From an uncultured Bacteroidota bacterium (GTDB lineage Bacteria; Bacteroidota; Bacteroidia; Flavobacteriales_F; PHOS-HE28): DNA of 58,588 nucleotides. Of this stretch, positions 9,089 to 17,253 are shown piece after piece. A model generated the notes under the pieces. That model was not told the origin of the DNA, ran no database searches, and saw nothing but the letters and a program-made list of their open reading frames with translations. A program made the position numbers and the translations under genes. Numbering within the stretch: the stretch's first letter is position 1; every line of letters begins with the position of its first letter. The stretch lies in the NCBI GenBank assembly GCA_902826215.1, contig CADEDY010000024.1, positions 1 to 58,588 of the forward strand, given 5' to 3'.

Positions 9089-10135
9089 TCACTTCACCTC
9101 CTTCACCAGGATCACGAACACCGGGAAGTGATCGCTGTAGCCGTTCTGGTAGTTGTCGCCTACGTAGGTCCGGAATGGATAGCCAGCAAAGGCGCCTTCG
9201 GTCTGGCGCAAGTACGGTTCGTTGAAGATGCGCACGCCGTAATACTTGTAGACGCCGCCCTCCCCGGAAACCAAGCCCGGGGACAGGATGATCTGATCGA
9301 ATAGGTTCCAGGAATCGCGCCATGCAAGCGTGCCGATGCCTTTCTGGTAGGCCGAGTACATGGCGTTGAAGAAGACCGCACCCACTGCTTTGTTCTTGTC
9401 GCCAGTTGCATTCACGAAACGCGAAACGCTCACGTTAACAGGGTCGTCGTTCAGATCACCCATGAGCATGATCCTTGCGTTCGCATTCATGGTCAACAAC
9501 GAATCGATGATGTGTCGAGCAAGTTCTGCGGCCGCTTTCCTATTGGGCTCCGAGCGCTTCTCACCCCCTCGGCGCGAAGGCCAGTGGCAAACGATCACAT
9601 GGGTGGTATCGCCGTCGAGCACACCGCTTACGAGCAATTGGTCGCGCGTTCGGAAGGCGGTATCGGGCATCATAAGGCGATACGACTTGTGCGCATACAC
9701 CTGATACATCTCTGGGTTGTACACGAGCGCCACATCAACGCCACGCCGATCGGGCGAATCCTCATGTACCACTTGGTAGTTGCGGTCCTTCAGGGCTTTA
9801 GTGTGCACAAGGTCCTCCACTACCGCCCGGTTCTCCACTTCGCACAGCCCGAGTATCGCAAGACCTTTGGGATGCAGGTCTTTGCCCATCGCCGCGATCA
9901 CCCCTGCATTGTGATCCAATTTGCACCAATACCGCTCACCGGTCCAAAGTTTGGGCCCCCCTGGCAGGAACTCCTTATCGTCGGTATCCGGTGAATCGAT
10001 GGTATCGTAGAGGTTCTCGATGTTGTAGAAGCCGACCAGCGCAGGCACGTACTGCGCCTTGGGGTCTTGCGCCGAAAGCAGTGTTGACAGAGTTCCGAGC
10101 AGGAAAACGAACACCGAACGAAGGGAACTCAACAT
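9089..10135 (-). CDS. Exported endonuclease/exonuclease/phosphatase family protein
   Basis: 348 residues from the ATG at 10135, where the signal peptide MLSSLRSVFVFLLGTLSTLL begins and ends near LSAQ. The DNase I-like fold is clear: NIENLYD (start of motif I), GLCEVENRAVVEDL with the metal-binding Glu, RRGVDVALVYNP, VCHWPSRRGGEKRS with the catalytic His, MGDLNDDP with the Asp/Asn pair, FDQIILSPGL, and the closing YSDHFPVFV with the catalytic Asp-His. Family members cleave phosphodiesters or phosphomonoesters; substrate cannot be told from sequence. A longer frame from 10234 adds 33 residues without signal features. DUF5689/TonB/EEP gene sets recur in Bacteroidota, which supports a functional link with the 2341-9077 genes. 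Confidence 0.88.
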   Translation of the reverse strand: MLSSLRSVFVFLLGTLSTLLSAQDPKAQYVPALVGFYNIENLYDTIDSPDTDDKEFLPGGPKLWTGERYWCKLDHNAGVIAAMGKDLHPKGLAILGLCEVENRAVVEDLVHTKALKDRNYQVVHEDSPDRRGVDVALVYNPEMYQVYAHKSYRLMMPDTAFRTRDQLLVSGVLDGDTTHVIVCHWPSRRGGEKRSEPNRKAAAELARHIIDSLLTMNANARIMLMGDLNDDPVNVSVSRFVNATGDKNKAVGAVFFNAMYSAYQKGIGTLAWRDSWNLFDQIILSPGLVSGEGGVYKYYGVRIFNEPYLRQTEGAFAGYPFRTYVGDNYQNGYSDHFPVFVILVKEVK

Positions 10136-10359
10136 ACGCGGACCGGGGGTTGGATGATCAAAAGGCTGAAGAGCAAGAAAGCAACGGGTGCCGAAATTAG
10201 AAGAACTGGAGCACGAAGGCTGTTGCGGGAACATGATGTATTCGGTCCAGCCAATTTCCGTGCCGTGGTCCGAGCCTTCGGACTTTGCGGATCGAAGAGT
10301 GCTCGTAGCCGATCAGCAACTACGAACCACCAGCTTCGACGGACCGATCCTCGAATCCA

Positions 10360-10983
10360 TTACTCCGGGAACACCAACGGATTGCGGTCGTTATACAGTC
10401 GCAGGAACCGGAATAGCACCTCGAAGCTGTTGCGTTGCTTTTTCGGCAGTCCCCGGAACTCCTCGGAGAGGACCGGATCATGGAGCAAGGCCTTGTCCAT
10501 GCCCGATGCATTGAACGGGAGGTACTGGCCCGTGGTCATGTCCAGCAACTGTTGCACGAGTACGGTACGCGTGACACTGCCATAGGGATAGCCGTACATG
10601 TACGGGTTCCAATCCTGGTAGGTCTCCTCCACCACCAAGTGCGCAAGGCTGCCCATGAGACCGATCCGGTAGAACCCATTGCCGGTGCCGATATAGACCA
10701 CATCGTTCTGGCAGAAGCCCCAGATCCGGTCGAGGTCCACTGTCTGTTGCGCACCGGTGTCGGGCTGCCACAGGAGCTTTCCGCTGGTACGGCGAATGTC
10801 GGAAACAGCCATGCCTTGTGCATCGCGCAACGCCTCCATCGGGATGGTCGGTCGGTTGTCCCTGAACGCTTGGAAATCGCGGTAGATCCCATCGTGCAGG
10901 TCCATGCCACCGAAGTAGTTCACGGCATCTTGACAGTTGGAAGCGAACGGAAGCAGGAGCGCGAAAAAGAGCCACCAGCGCAT
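10360..10983 (-). CDS. Uncharacterised secreted protein
   Basis: 207 residues from the ATG at 10983; signal peptide MRWWLFFALLLPFASNCQ. The mature part starts with GIYRDFQAFRDNRP, a pattern I associate with small Bacteroidota exported proteins of unknown function, followed by a beta-rich region (TGNGFYRIGLMGSL). No catalytic motif or sorting domain is seen. It follows the alpha/beta hydrolase by 5 bp, so it is probably the last gene of the pdxJ-hydrolase operon. The 224-bp gap after it (10136-10359) holds no recognised feature. Confidence 0.75.
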   Translation of the reverse strand: MRWWLFFALLLPFASNCQDAVNYFGGMDLHDGIYRDFQAFRDNRPTIPMEALRDAQGMAVSDIRRTSGKLLWQPDTGAQQTVDLDRIWGFCQNDVVYIGTGNGFYRIGLMGSLAHLVVEETYQDWNPYMYGYPYGSVTRTVLVQQLLDMTTGQYLPFNASGMDKALLHDPVLSEEFRGLPKKQRNSFEVLFRFLRLYNDRNPLVFPE

Positions 10984-10988
10984 GGCGA

Positions 10989-11780
10989 TCAAACGAGTCC
11001 ACGGATGAGTGCCACCACTTCGTCCGGTGCTTGCGCGTGCACCCAATGGCCCGCGTAGGCGATCATCTCCACACGCGAATTCGGGAACTGCTCCTTGATC
11101 GCAGGCAGGTCCTCGCGCAGGATGTAATCGCTTTGGCCACCGCGGATAAAGAGCGTGGGAACGCGCACCACATCGGGCGCTATGGGCGCTAGGATCGCAG
11201 GCAACTCGCGCTCCAACAGCGCAACATTCACCCGCCAAGCCAACTGTTCTTCGGTTTTCCAGTACAGGTTCTTCATCAGGAACTGTACCACACCGGGTTC
11301 CTTCACCAAACTGCTGACGTGTGCTTCCACCTCCTTTCGGGTCCGGCCCGGCGAAAGATCAGCCGAGCGCATGGCTGCGACGATGTGAGCGTGATTGTTC
11401 TCGTGTTCGCGCGGGCTGATGTCCACCACCACCAACTGTTCCAAGCGATCAGGCCATTGTTGTGCGAACGACATGGCCGTCTTGCCGCCCATGGAATGAC
11501 CCACAAGGATGATGTCCTTCAGGCCCAGCTTCTCGGTGAGTGCGTGCACATCGGCAGCCATGATCGGGTACGAGATCGCAGTGGTGTGCGGTGATCGGCC
11601 ATGATCGCGCAGGTCAACGAGGAAGACGTCCAGAGCCGGCGCACCGGCGATCGTCGGCTCGGCCAATTCCTTGCCCACGCTGCCCCAGTTATCACTCGTT
11701 CCGAATAGACCATGCAGGATCACGACCGGTGTCGCGCCCTCGGTGCCCATGCGCCGGTAATACAGTTCAACGGTGTTCAT
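10989..11780 (-). CDS. Alpha/beta hydrolase, YbfF-type esterase
   Basis: 263 residues, cytoplasmic (no signal). [10 protein letters not shown] at 23-32 supplies the oxyanion loop, VDLRDHGRS follows strand 4, GHSMGG at 94-99 carries nucleophile Ser96, and the C-terminal [12 protein letters not shown] carries the catalytic His. Length and motifs fit the YbfF/epoxide-hydrolase-like esterases; physiological substrate unknown. Its start overlaps the end of pdxJ by 4 bp (ATGA), so translation is probably coupled. Confidence 0.88.
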   Translation of the reverse strand: MNTVELYYRRMGTEGATPVVILHGLFGTSDNWGSVGKELAEPTIAGAPALDVFLVDLRDHGRSPHTTAISYPIMAADVHALTEKLGLKDIILVGHSMGGKTAMSFAQQWPDRLEQLVVVDISPREHENNHAHIVAAMRSADLSPGRTRKEVEAHVSSLVKEPGVVQFLMKNLYWKTEEQLAWRVNVALLERELPAILAPIAPDVVRVPTLFIRGGQSDYILREDLPAIKEQFPNSRVEMIAYAGHWVHAQAPDEVVALIRGLV

Positions 11781-12514
11781 CGCAATTCACGCAGGTACAA
11801 TTGGACCGTGTTGTCCAACCCGAAGGTCAGCGCATCGCAGATCAAGGCGTGGCCGATGGAAACCTCCAACAAGCCGGGCACATTGGCCTTGAAGAAAGCA
11901 AGGTTGGCGCGATCCAGGTCGTGCCCCGCATTCAGACCAAGTTTGAAACGAGCGGCTTGTTCCGCAGCCACGTTGAAGGGGGCCACCGCCTTCGCACGAT
12001 CAAGGTGATGAGTCGAAGCGTAGGGCTCTGTATACAGCTCGATGCGGTCCGTTCCGGTATCTGCCGCATGCGCGATCTGCTCCACCTCCGTGCCCATGAA
12101 GAGCGAGGTGCGGATACCCGATGCTTTGAAACGTGCCACTACCTCTTTCAACAGGGTTGCCTGGCCCTTAGCATCCCAGCCTGCATTGCTCGTGAGCACA
12201 CCTGGCGGGTCCGGAACAAGCGTCACTTGTGCAGGCTGCACCTCGAGTACAAGATCGATGAAGTCGTTGTTCGGATAGCCCTCGATGTTGAATTCGGTGG
12301 TGAGCACCTGCTTCAATTCACGCACATCGCTCTGGCGGATGTGGCGCTCATCGGGACGTGGATGAACGGTGATGCCTTGCGCCCCGAACCGCTCGATGTC
12401 CAGCGCCATGCGCACCACATCGGGGTTGTTCCCACCCCGCGCATTGCGCAAGGTGGCGAGCTTATTGATGTTCACACTGAGCCGCGTCACTGCTGTTCGT
12501 TTACTTTGTTCCAC
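11777..12514 (-). CDS. pdxJ: Pyridoxine 5'-phosphate synthase
   Basis: 245 residues, close to the usual 240. It condenses 1-deoxy-D-xylulose 5-phosphate with 3-amino-2-oxopropyl phosphate to form pyridoxine 5'-phosphate in the cytoplasm. Family motifs are visible: [17 protein letters not shown] near the N-terminus, [20 protein letters not shown], and the phosphate-binding end region [13 protein letters not shown]. The start codon is GTG at 12514 (reading MEQSKRTAV); a -7 box lies 14 bp upstream. First gene of a pdxJ-hydrolase-secreted protein operon and divergent from the CBS gene. Confidence 0.95.
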   Translation of the reverse strand: MEQSKRTAVTRLSVNINKLATLRNARGGNNPDVVRMALDIERFGAQGITVHPRPDERHIRQSDVRELKQVLTTEFNIEGYPNNDFIDLVLEVQPAQVTLVPDPPGVLTSNAGWDAKGQATLLKEVVARFKASGIRTSLFMGTEVEQIAHAADTGTDRIELYTEPYASTHHLDRAKAVAPFNVAAEQAARFKLGLNAGHDLDRANLAFFKANVPGLLEVSIGHALICDALTFGLDNTVQLYLRELR

Positions 12515-12527
12515 CGCAAAGGGTGCT

Positions 12528-12535
12528 CAAAAGTA
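12528..12535 (-). promoter_or_regulatory. pdxJ: -7 box TACTTTTG upstream of pdxJ
   Basis: Exact TAnnTTTG match on the minus strand, 13 bp before the GTG start, implying a very short leader. Confidence 0.5.
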
Positions 12536-12566
12536 AGGGCCACCGTTGCGCAGGAGTTCGCGAACC

Positions 12567-13229
12567 ATGCATGCCATCGACCTCATCACGCCGGACATTC
12601 CGCCGCTGCGCCCACAGGACGAAGTAGGCCGCGCCTTGGATTGGCTGGAGGAATTCAAGGTGAGCCACCTGCCCGTGGTGGACAATGGCCGGCTCATCGG
12701 ACTCGTCAATGAGCGTGATCTGGTGGACCGCAACGATCCGCGGAGCACAGTGAGCGATGCGATGGAGCAGGTGGAAGTGCCTTTCATCCGCGGTAACCAG
12801 CACGTGTATGAAGTGATGAAGCTCTTCACGGAGCGTGGATTGACCGTGTTGCCCGTGTTGAACGAAATGGGGCAATACCTCGGCGCCATTACCGAGCACG
12901 AAGCCTTGAAGCGCCTTTCCGAGATCACCAATATCCATGAGCCCGGAAGCATCATGGTGCTGGAAATGAACCAGATCGACTACAGTTTGCAGAAGATCGC
13001 GCAGATCGTGGAGGGCAACGATGCCAAGATCATGAGCGCTTACAGCCATGTGTTGCCTGATACCATGCGGCTGGAGGTGACGTTGAAGATCAATCGCGAG
13101 GACATCAGTGATATCCTGCAGAGCTTCGAACGCTACGAGATCCAGGTGAAGACCACCTACCAAGGATCACGCTTCCACGACGACCTGCGCGGGCGGTATG
13201 ATGAACTCATGCGCTTCATCAACTTGTGA
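12567..13229 (+). CDS. CBS-domain pair protein with ACT-like C-terminus
   Basis: 220 residues from the ATG at 12567 (a TTG at 12546 could add seven residues). Two CBS motifs cover about residues 1-58 (FKVSHLPVVDNGRLIGLV) and 65-125 (GLTVLPVLNEMGQYLGAI), a pair that usually binds adenine nucleotides. Residues about 140-210 (SIMVLEMNQIDYSLQKIAQI) look like an ACT-type ligand-binding fold. Cytoplasmic sensor of unknown target. It sits at the head of the nadK-uppS-bamA cluster, an arrangement I know from other Flavobacteriia. Stop to next start is 9 bp. Confidence 0.85.
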   Translation: MHAIDLITPDIPPLRPQDEVGRALDWLEEFKVSHLPVVDNGRLIGLVNERDLVDRNDPRSTVSDAMEQVEVPFIRGNQHVYEVMKLFTERGLTVLPVLNEMGQYLGAITEHEALKRLSEITNIHEPGSIMVLEMNQIDYSLQKIAQIVEGNDAKIMSAYSHVLPDTMRLEVTLKINREDISDILQSFERYEIQVKTTYQGSRFHDDLRGRYDELMRFINL

Positions 13230-13238
13230 TCGGCGGAC

Positions 13239-14645
13239 ATGTTCCGCGGGCTGTTCCTTGTTTGCGCCACCTTGCTCCTGCTGCCAAGGCCGATCTTGTT
13301 TGCACAAGATACCACCGCAACTCCGCCAACGGCGCACATCATCGGTGTGAGCATCAGGGGTAACCGGATCACCAAAGAACGGATCATCGTGCGTGAACTG
13401 GTGTTCCATGAAGGCGACTCCATGGCCAGTGCCGTGTTCTACGAGAAGTTGGAACGCAGTCGGCAGAACCTGATGAATACCGGCCTCTTCAACACGGTGA
13501 CCCTGCTGCCGGTGTACTTGGATCAGAACTCGGTGATGGTGGAGGTGGATGTGAATGAACGCTGGTACCTGTGGCCATCCATCATCTTCGATCTGGCGGA
13601 CCCCAACTTCAACACGTGGTGGCTCACCAAGGACTTCGACCGCGTCAACTACGGCGCGTATCTGTACCGCTACAACCTGCGCGGTCGCAACGAAACGGGG
13701 TACATCAAAGCACAGTTCGGGTACACCCGCCAATTCGGCTTCCGTTACAAGGTGCCGAACCTCGATGCCAAGCAACGATGGGGCATCAGCGTGGGGGGCA
13801 GTTTCGAGGAACAAGCCGAGATCACGGCTGGTACCGAGGACAACAAGCGAAGGTTGATCCGGAACTTGGACGGCAGCAACCGCGATCAATGGAAGGCGGA
13901 TGTGGAGGTCACGCTTCGACGAAGCCACGACGTGCGGCATATCGGTCGTTTGCGCTACAACCAAGCGGAGATCCAGGACACCATCACGCGGGTGACACCG
14001 GATTACTTCGATGGAGCTGCGTTGACCACACGGTTCTTCACGCTCGGCTATTCCTTCGTCTGGGATCAACGCGATTCGCGGGTATTCACACGCACCGGCC
14101 ACTACGAAGAACTGCGCGTGGACCGATACGGCCTCGGCTTCTTGGATCGTTCCGCGCCGGACATCACCACGCTTTACGGCACCACGAAGCACTGGTGGCG
14201 ACCGCATGAAAAATGGACGCTCGGCATTTCGTTGCGCGGCAAGTACACCATCGGCAAACCGCCCTACTACGTGCAGGAAGGCTTGGGTTATGGCAACAGT
14301 GTGCGCGGCTACGAGTACTACGTCATCGACGGGGAGCATTTCGCACTGGGGAAAGCCAACCTTATCTTCCAGTTGGTGAAGCCACGGACCCAACGTGTGG
14401 AAGCCATGCCCATGGAGGCTTTCCGGACCTTGTACTTCGCCGTTTACCTCGACCTCTACAGCGACCTCGGCCGAGTGTGGGATTCGCGATACGCAGCCGC
14501 CAACTTCCTTGCCAACCGATGGAACAGTGGCAATGGCATCGGCGTGGATGTGGTGACCAGCTACGATCAAGTGCTGCGTGCTGAATACTCCCTCAATGGC
14601 TTGGGCGAGCACGGTTTCTTCCTACATTTCACTCAACCCTTTTGA
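13239..14645 (+). CDS. BamA/TamA-family outer-membrane protein with a single POTRA domain
   Basis: 468 residues; signal peptide ends near ILFAQ (residue 23). One POTRA-like domain covers about residues 35-110 (IGVSIRGNRITKERIIVREL, NTGLFNTVTLLPVY). The rest is a 16-strand-type barrel with YSFVWDQRDSR and NSVRGYEYYVIDGEHFALGK, where VRGYE corresponds to the Omp85 L6 VRGY/F motif, and a C-terminal Phe. It is much shorter than the full bamA at 17254, which has five POTRA domains. It may assist assembly of particular outer-membrane or surface proteins; partner unknown. It is wedged between the CBS gene and nadK, whose start lies 5 bp after its stop. Confidence 0.85.
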   Translation: MFRGLFLVCATLLLLPRPILFAQDTTATPPTAHIIGVSIRGNRITKERIIVRELVFHEGDSMASAVFYEKLERSRQNLMNTGLFNTVTLLPVYLDQNSVMVEVDVNERWYLWPSIIFDLADPNFNTWWLTKDFDRVNYGAYLYRYNLRGRNETGYIKAQFGYTRQFGFRYKVPNLDAKQRWGISVGGSFEEQAEITAGTEDNKRRLIRNLDGSNRDQWKADVEVTLRRSHDVRHIGRLRYNQAEIQDTITRVTPDYFDGAALTTRFFTLGYSFVWDQRDSRVFTRTGHYEELRVDRYGLGFLDRSAPDITTLYGTTKHWWRPHEKWTLGISLRGKYTIGKPPYYVQEGLGYGNSVRGYEYYVIDGEHFALGKANLIFQLVKPRTQRVEAMPMEAFRTLYFAVYLDLYSDLGRVWDSRYAAANFLANRWNSGNGIGVDVVTSYDQVLRAEYSLNGLGEHGFFLHFTQPF

Positions 14646-14649
14646 ACGG

Positions 14650-15540
14650 ATGCGTATCGGTGTGAACGGCAGGGCGATGGAGGCGGAGAATGCGCCGGTG
14701 GTGATCGATATCATCGGTCGCATGCTGGCGCATGGCCTGGATCCGGTGCTCACCGAAGGGATGGCGACCTGGCTGAAGATGCTGGGCCACGATGTGCCTT
14801 GGGCGGTAGCGACCGATGACGCTTTGCCGAAAGAAGAACTCGAACTCTTCGTGAGCCTCGGGGGTGATGGAACGCTCTTGGATACCGTGGCGCTGGTCGG
14901 CCGATCGGAAACACCGATACTCGGGATCAACTTGGGCAGGCTCGGCTTCCTCTCCAACGTGCGGTTGGATACCACGGAAACGGCCTTGGCAGCCATCAAG
15001 ACCGGGCGATATGCGCTGCAGGACCGCAGTTTGGTGGAGGTCACCGATCAGCAGGAATTGCTCGGGACCAACAACTTCGCCATGAACGAGGTGAGCATCC
15101 ACAAGCAGGACAGTGCGAGCATGATCGCCGTACACGTCCACTTGGGATCGGATTACCTGAATACCTATTGGGCCGACGGCCTCATCATCGCCACACCCAC
15201 GGGATCCACAGCCTACTCCCTCAGCTGCGGCGGTCCGGTGGTCTACCCCACCAGCGACGCCTTGGTCATCAACCCGATCTGTCCGCACAACCTCAACGTG
15301 CGCCCCTTCGTAGTGCCGGACCACTACACCATCCGACTTCAGTTGGAAGCCCGTGCCGACCGCTGCCTGATGAACCTCGATTCGCGCAGCGCTTCCATCG
15401 ATGGCCACAGCACCGTCACCATCCAACGTGCCAAGTTCACGGTGAAGATGGTCCAGTTCGAGGATTCGGACTTCTTGGACACCCTGCGCACCAAGCTCAG
15501 TTGGGGGTTGGACGTGCGTTCCAGCGCTCCGAAGGGCTGA
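14650..15540 (+). CDS. nadK: NAD kinase
   Basis: 296 residues from the ATG at 14650; an earlier in-frame ATG at 14578 lies inside the preceding gene. Phosphorylates NAD to NADP in the cytoplasm. GGDGTLL at 71-77 and INLGRLGFL just after are the NAD-kinase signatures, with NEVSIHK and TPTGSTAYSLSCGGP further on. Length is typical. Part of the envelope cluster. Confidence 0.95.
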   Translation: MRIGVNGRAMEAENAPVVIDIIGRMLAHGLDPVLTEGMATWLKMLGHDVPWAVATDDALPKEELELFVSLGGDGTLLDTVALVGRSETPILGINLGRLGFLSNVRLDTTETALAAIKTGRYALQDRSLVEVTDQQELLGTNNFAMNEVSIHKQDSASMIAVHVHLGSDYLNTYWADGLIIATPTGSTAYSLSCGGPVVYPTSDALVINPICPHNLNVRPFVVPDHYTIRLQLEARADRCLMNLDSRSASIDGHSTVTIQRAKFTVKMVQFEDSDFLDTLRTKLSWGLDVRSSAPKG

Positions 15541-15602
15541 CTTACCTTCGCGCCTGTGGGTGAACCACGTACCAATTGCCGTTCCGCACCGTTCTCCAAC
15601 CT

Positions 15603-16451
15603 ATGTTCCGGGCTCTTCTGCTGACCCTTCCCTTGTTGATAGCCTCCGGCCTGCACGCCCAGGTGAGCGAATTGGGCATAACCGGTGGTGTCACCTATTA
15701 CATCGGCGACTTGAACCCGTACCGGCACTATCCCAAAGACACCAAGATCGCCTACGGCATCGTGTACCGCTACAACTTCAGCGACCGGTATGCCATTCGT
15801 CTTCAAGGACTTACGGGAACCCTTCAGGCCTACGACAGCAACTCCTCCGATTCCCTGCAATTGCTTCGGAACTTGTCCTTCCGCGCCCGCTTGCTTGAAT
15901 TCTCCGGCCTCTTCGAGGTGAACTTCAGGAAATACCGCTCCAAGGACAAGGACAGCAAGCGCTGGACACCCTTCATCTTTGCGGGGATCGCCTATTTCAG
16001 GGCCAATCCGCAAGCCCAATTGGACGATACGTGGTATGATCTGCAGCCCTTGGGCACCGAAGGCCAAGGCACCACGGCCCGCCCCGGTACCGATGCCTAC
16101 GCCGTGGACCATGTCAGCATTCCCTTCGGCGTTGGGTTCAAAGTGAATGTGGGTCGTATCGACTTCCAGTTGGAATGGGGTCTTCGCCGCACCTATACCG
16201 ATTACATCGATGATGTGAGCACCACCTACGTGGACCGCGATGTGCTGGCCTTCGAGAACGGTCCGCTTGCGGCCACCCTCGCCGACCCGAGCGTGCTGGG
16301 CACGTTGCCCGACTACCCGAACGAGGATCGCGCCCGAGGAGACGTTAACACCTTGGATTGGTATCAATACACGGGTTTGTCCGTCACATACATAATCAGC
16401 CGCTTTTCCGATTGTGACGAACAGTACAACTGGATGCGCAAGCGACGCTGA
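15603..16451 (+). CDS. porG: DUF6089 outer-membrane protein, probable T9SS component PorG
   Basis: 282 residues from the ATG at 15603; signal peptide MFRALLLTLPLLIASGLHAQ. An eight-strand-type barrel follows: LGITGGVTYYIGDLNPYRHY, FRARLLEFSGLFEVNF, HVSIPFGVGFKVNVGRIDF, with a long insertion about residues 130-160. The start pattern (ELGxxxGxxYYxGDLN) is that of DUF6089, the family of PorG, an outer-membrane component of the type IX secretion system. In Porphyromonas gingivalis porG also lies directly upstream of uppS and bamA, the same order seen here, which supports the assignment. TACCTTCG at 15543-15550, one mismatch from the -7 consensus, might give it its own promoter. Confidence 0.8.
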   Translation: MFRALLLTLPLLIASGLHAQVSELGITGGVTYYIGDLNPYRHYPKDTKIAYGIVYRYNFSDRYAIRLQGLTGTLQAYDSNSSDSLQLLRNLSFRARLLEFSGLFEVNFRKYRSKDKDSKRWTPFIFAGIAYFRANPQAQLDDTWYDLQPLGTEGQGTTARPGTDAYAVDHVSIPFGVGFKVNVGRIDFQLEWGLRRTYTDYIDDVSTTYVDRDVLAFENGPLAATLADPSVLGTLPDYPNEDRARGDVNTLDWYQYTGLSVTYIISRFSDCDEQYNWMRKRR

Positions 16452-16481
16452 TCCAAGGCTTTTGGCGATCTTTGCGACCTT

Positions 16482-17252
16482 TTGGAAAAGACAACGGACA
16501 TAACCGAACAGCTGCTGAAGCGCATCGATGCACATCGGGTGCCGCAGCACATCGCCATCATCATGGATGGCAATGGGCGCTGGGCCGAACGCCAAGGCGA
16601 GCACCGCGTGATGGGCCATGCCAACGGTGTGCGTTCGGTGCGCGAGGCTTTGACCGGTGCCACGGAGATCGGGGTGAAGTACCTCACGCTCTATGCCTTC
16701 AGCACCGAGAATTGGAATCGACCGAAAGCGGAAGTAGAAGCCTTGATGGATCTGCTCGTGAGGACCGTGGTGGGCGAACTCGAGGAATTGAATGCGAACG
16801 GCGTGCGGCTCCATGCCATCGGCGATATCGCTTCGCTGCCCGATAGTTGCAGGAACACCTTGCAGGATGCCATTGCTGCAACGGCCAAGAACGACCGCAT
16901 CACCATCACACTAGCACTCAGCTACAGTTCTCGTTGGGAACTGGTGCGGATGACACGCGAGATCGCAACGAAAGTGCGCGCTGGAGAACTCACGCCGGAA
17001 CAGATCACCGAAGAGACCCTCGAGCAACACCTTTCGACCATCGGCATGCCCGACCCCGAACTGCTCATCCGAACGAGCGGCGAACAGCGCCTCAGCAACT
17101 TCCTTTTGTGGCAGATCGCCTATGCCGAGCTGTGGTTCACCCCGGTCTTGTGGCCCGATTTCCGCAAAGAGCACCTCTACCAAGCCGTGCTCGATTACCA
17201 GAACCGCGAACGACGCTTCGGCCTCGTGAGCGAACAAGTGACCCCTCGCTGA
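16482..17252 (+). CDS. uppS: Isoprenyl transferase (undecaprenyl diphosphate synthase)
   Basis: 256 residues. Builds the C55 polyprenyl diphosphate used as lipid carrier for peptidoglycan and O-antigen. IAIIMDGNGRWA at 24-35 carries catalytic Asp29; YAFSTENWNRP and RTSGEQRLSNFLLWQIAYAE are the other conserved blocks. The first in-frame ATG codes for the Met of the catalytic motif itself, so translation must start earlier; the TTG at 16482 gives the normal family length. Gap to bamA is 1 bp, suggesting coupled translation. Confidence 0.95.
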   Translation: MEKTTDITEQLLKRIDAHRVPQHIAIIMDGNGRWAERQGEHRVMGHANGVRSVREALTGATEIGVKYLTLYAFSTENWNRPKAEVEALMDLLVRTVVGELEELNANGVRLHAIGDIASLPDSCRNTLQDAIAATAKNDRITITLALSYSSRWELVRMTREIATKVRAGELTPEQITEETLEQHLSTIGMPDPELLIRTSGEQRLSNFLLWQIAYAELWFTPVLWPDFRKEHLYQAVLDYQNRERRFGLVSEQVTPR

Positions 17253-17253
17253 A

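Noticed and set aside
11591..12712. 373-codon plus-strand open frame
   Set aside because: Antisense to the hydrolase and pdxJ, and of low-complexity Arg/His-rich composition.
13167..14612. 481-codon minus-strand open frame
   Set aside because: Antisense to the single-POTRA BamA-like gene, which has clear domain motifs; this frame has none.
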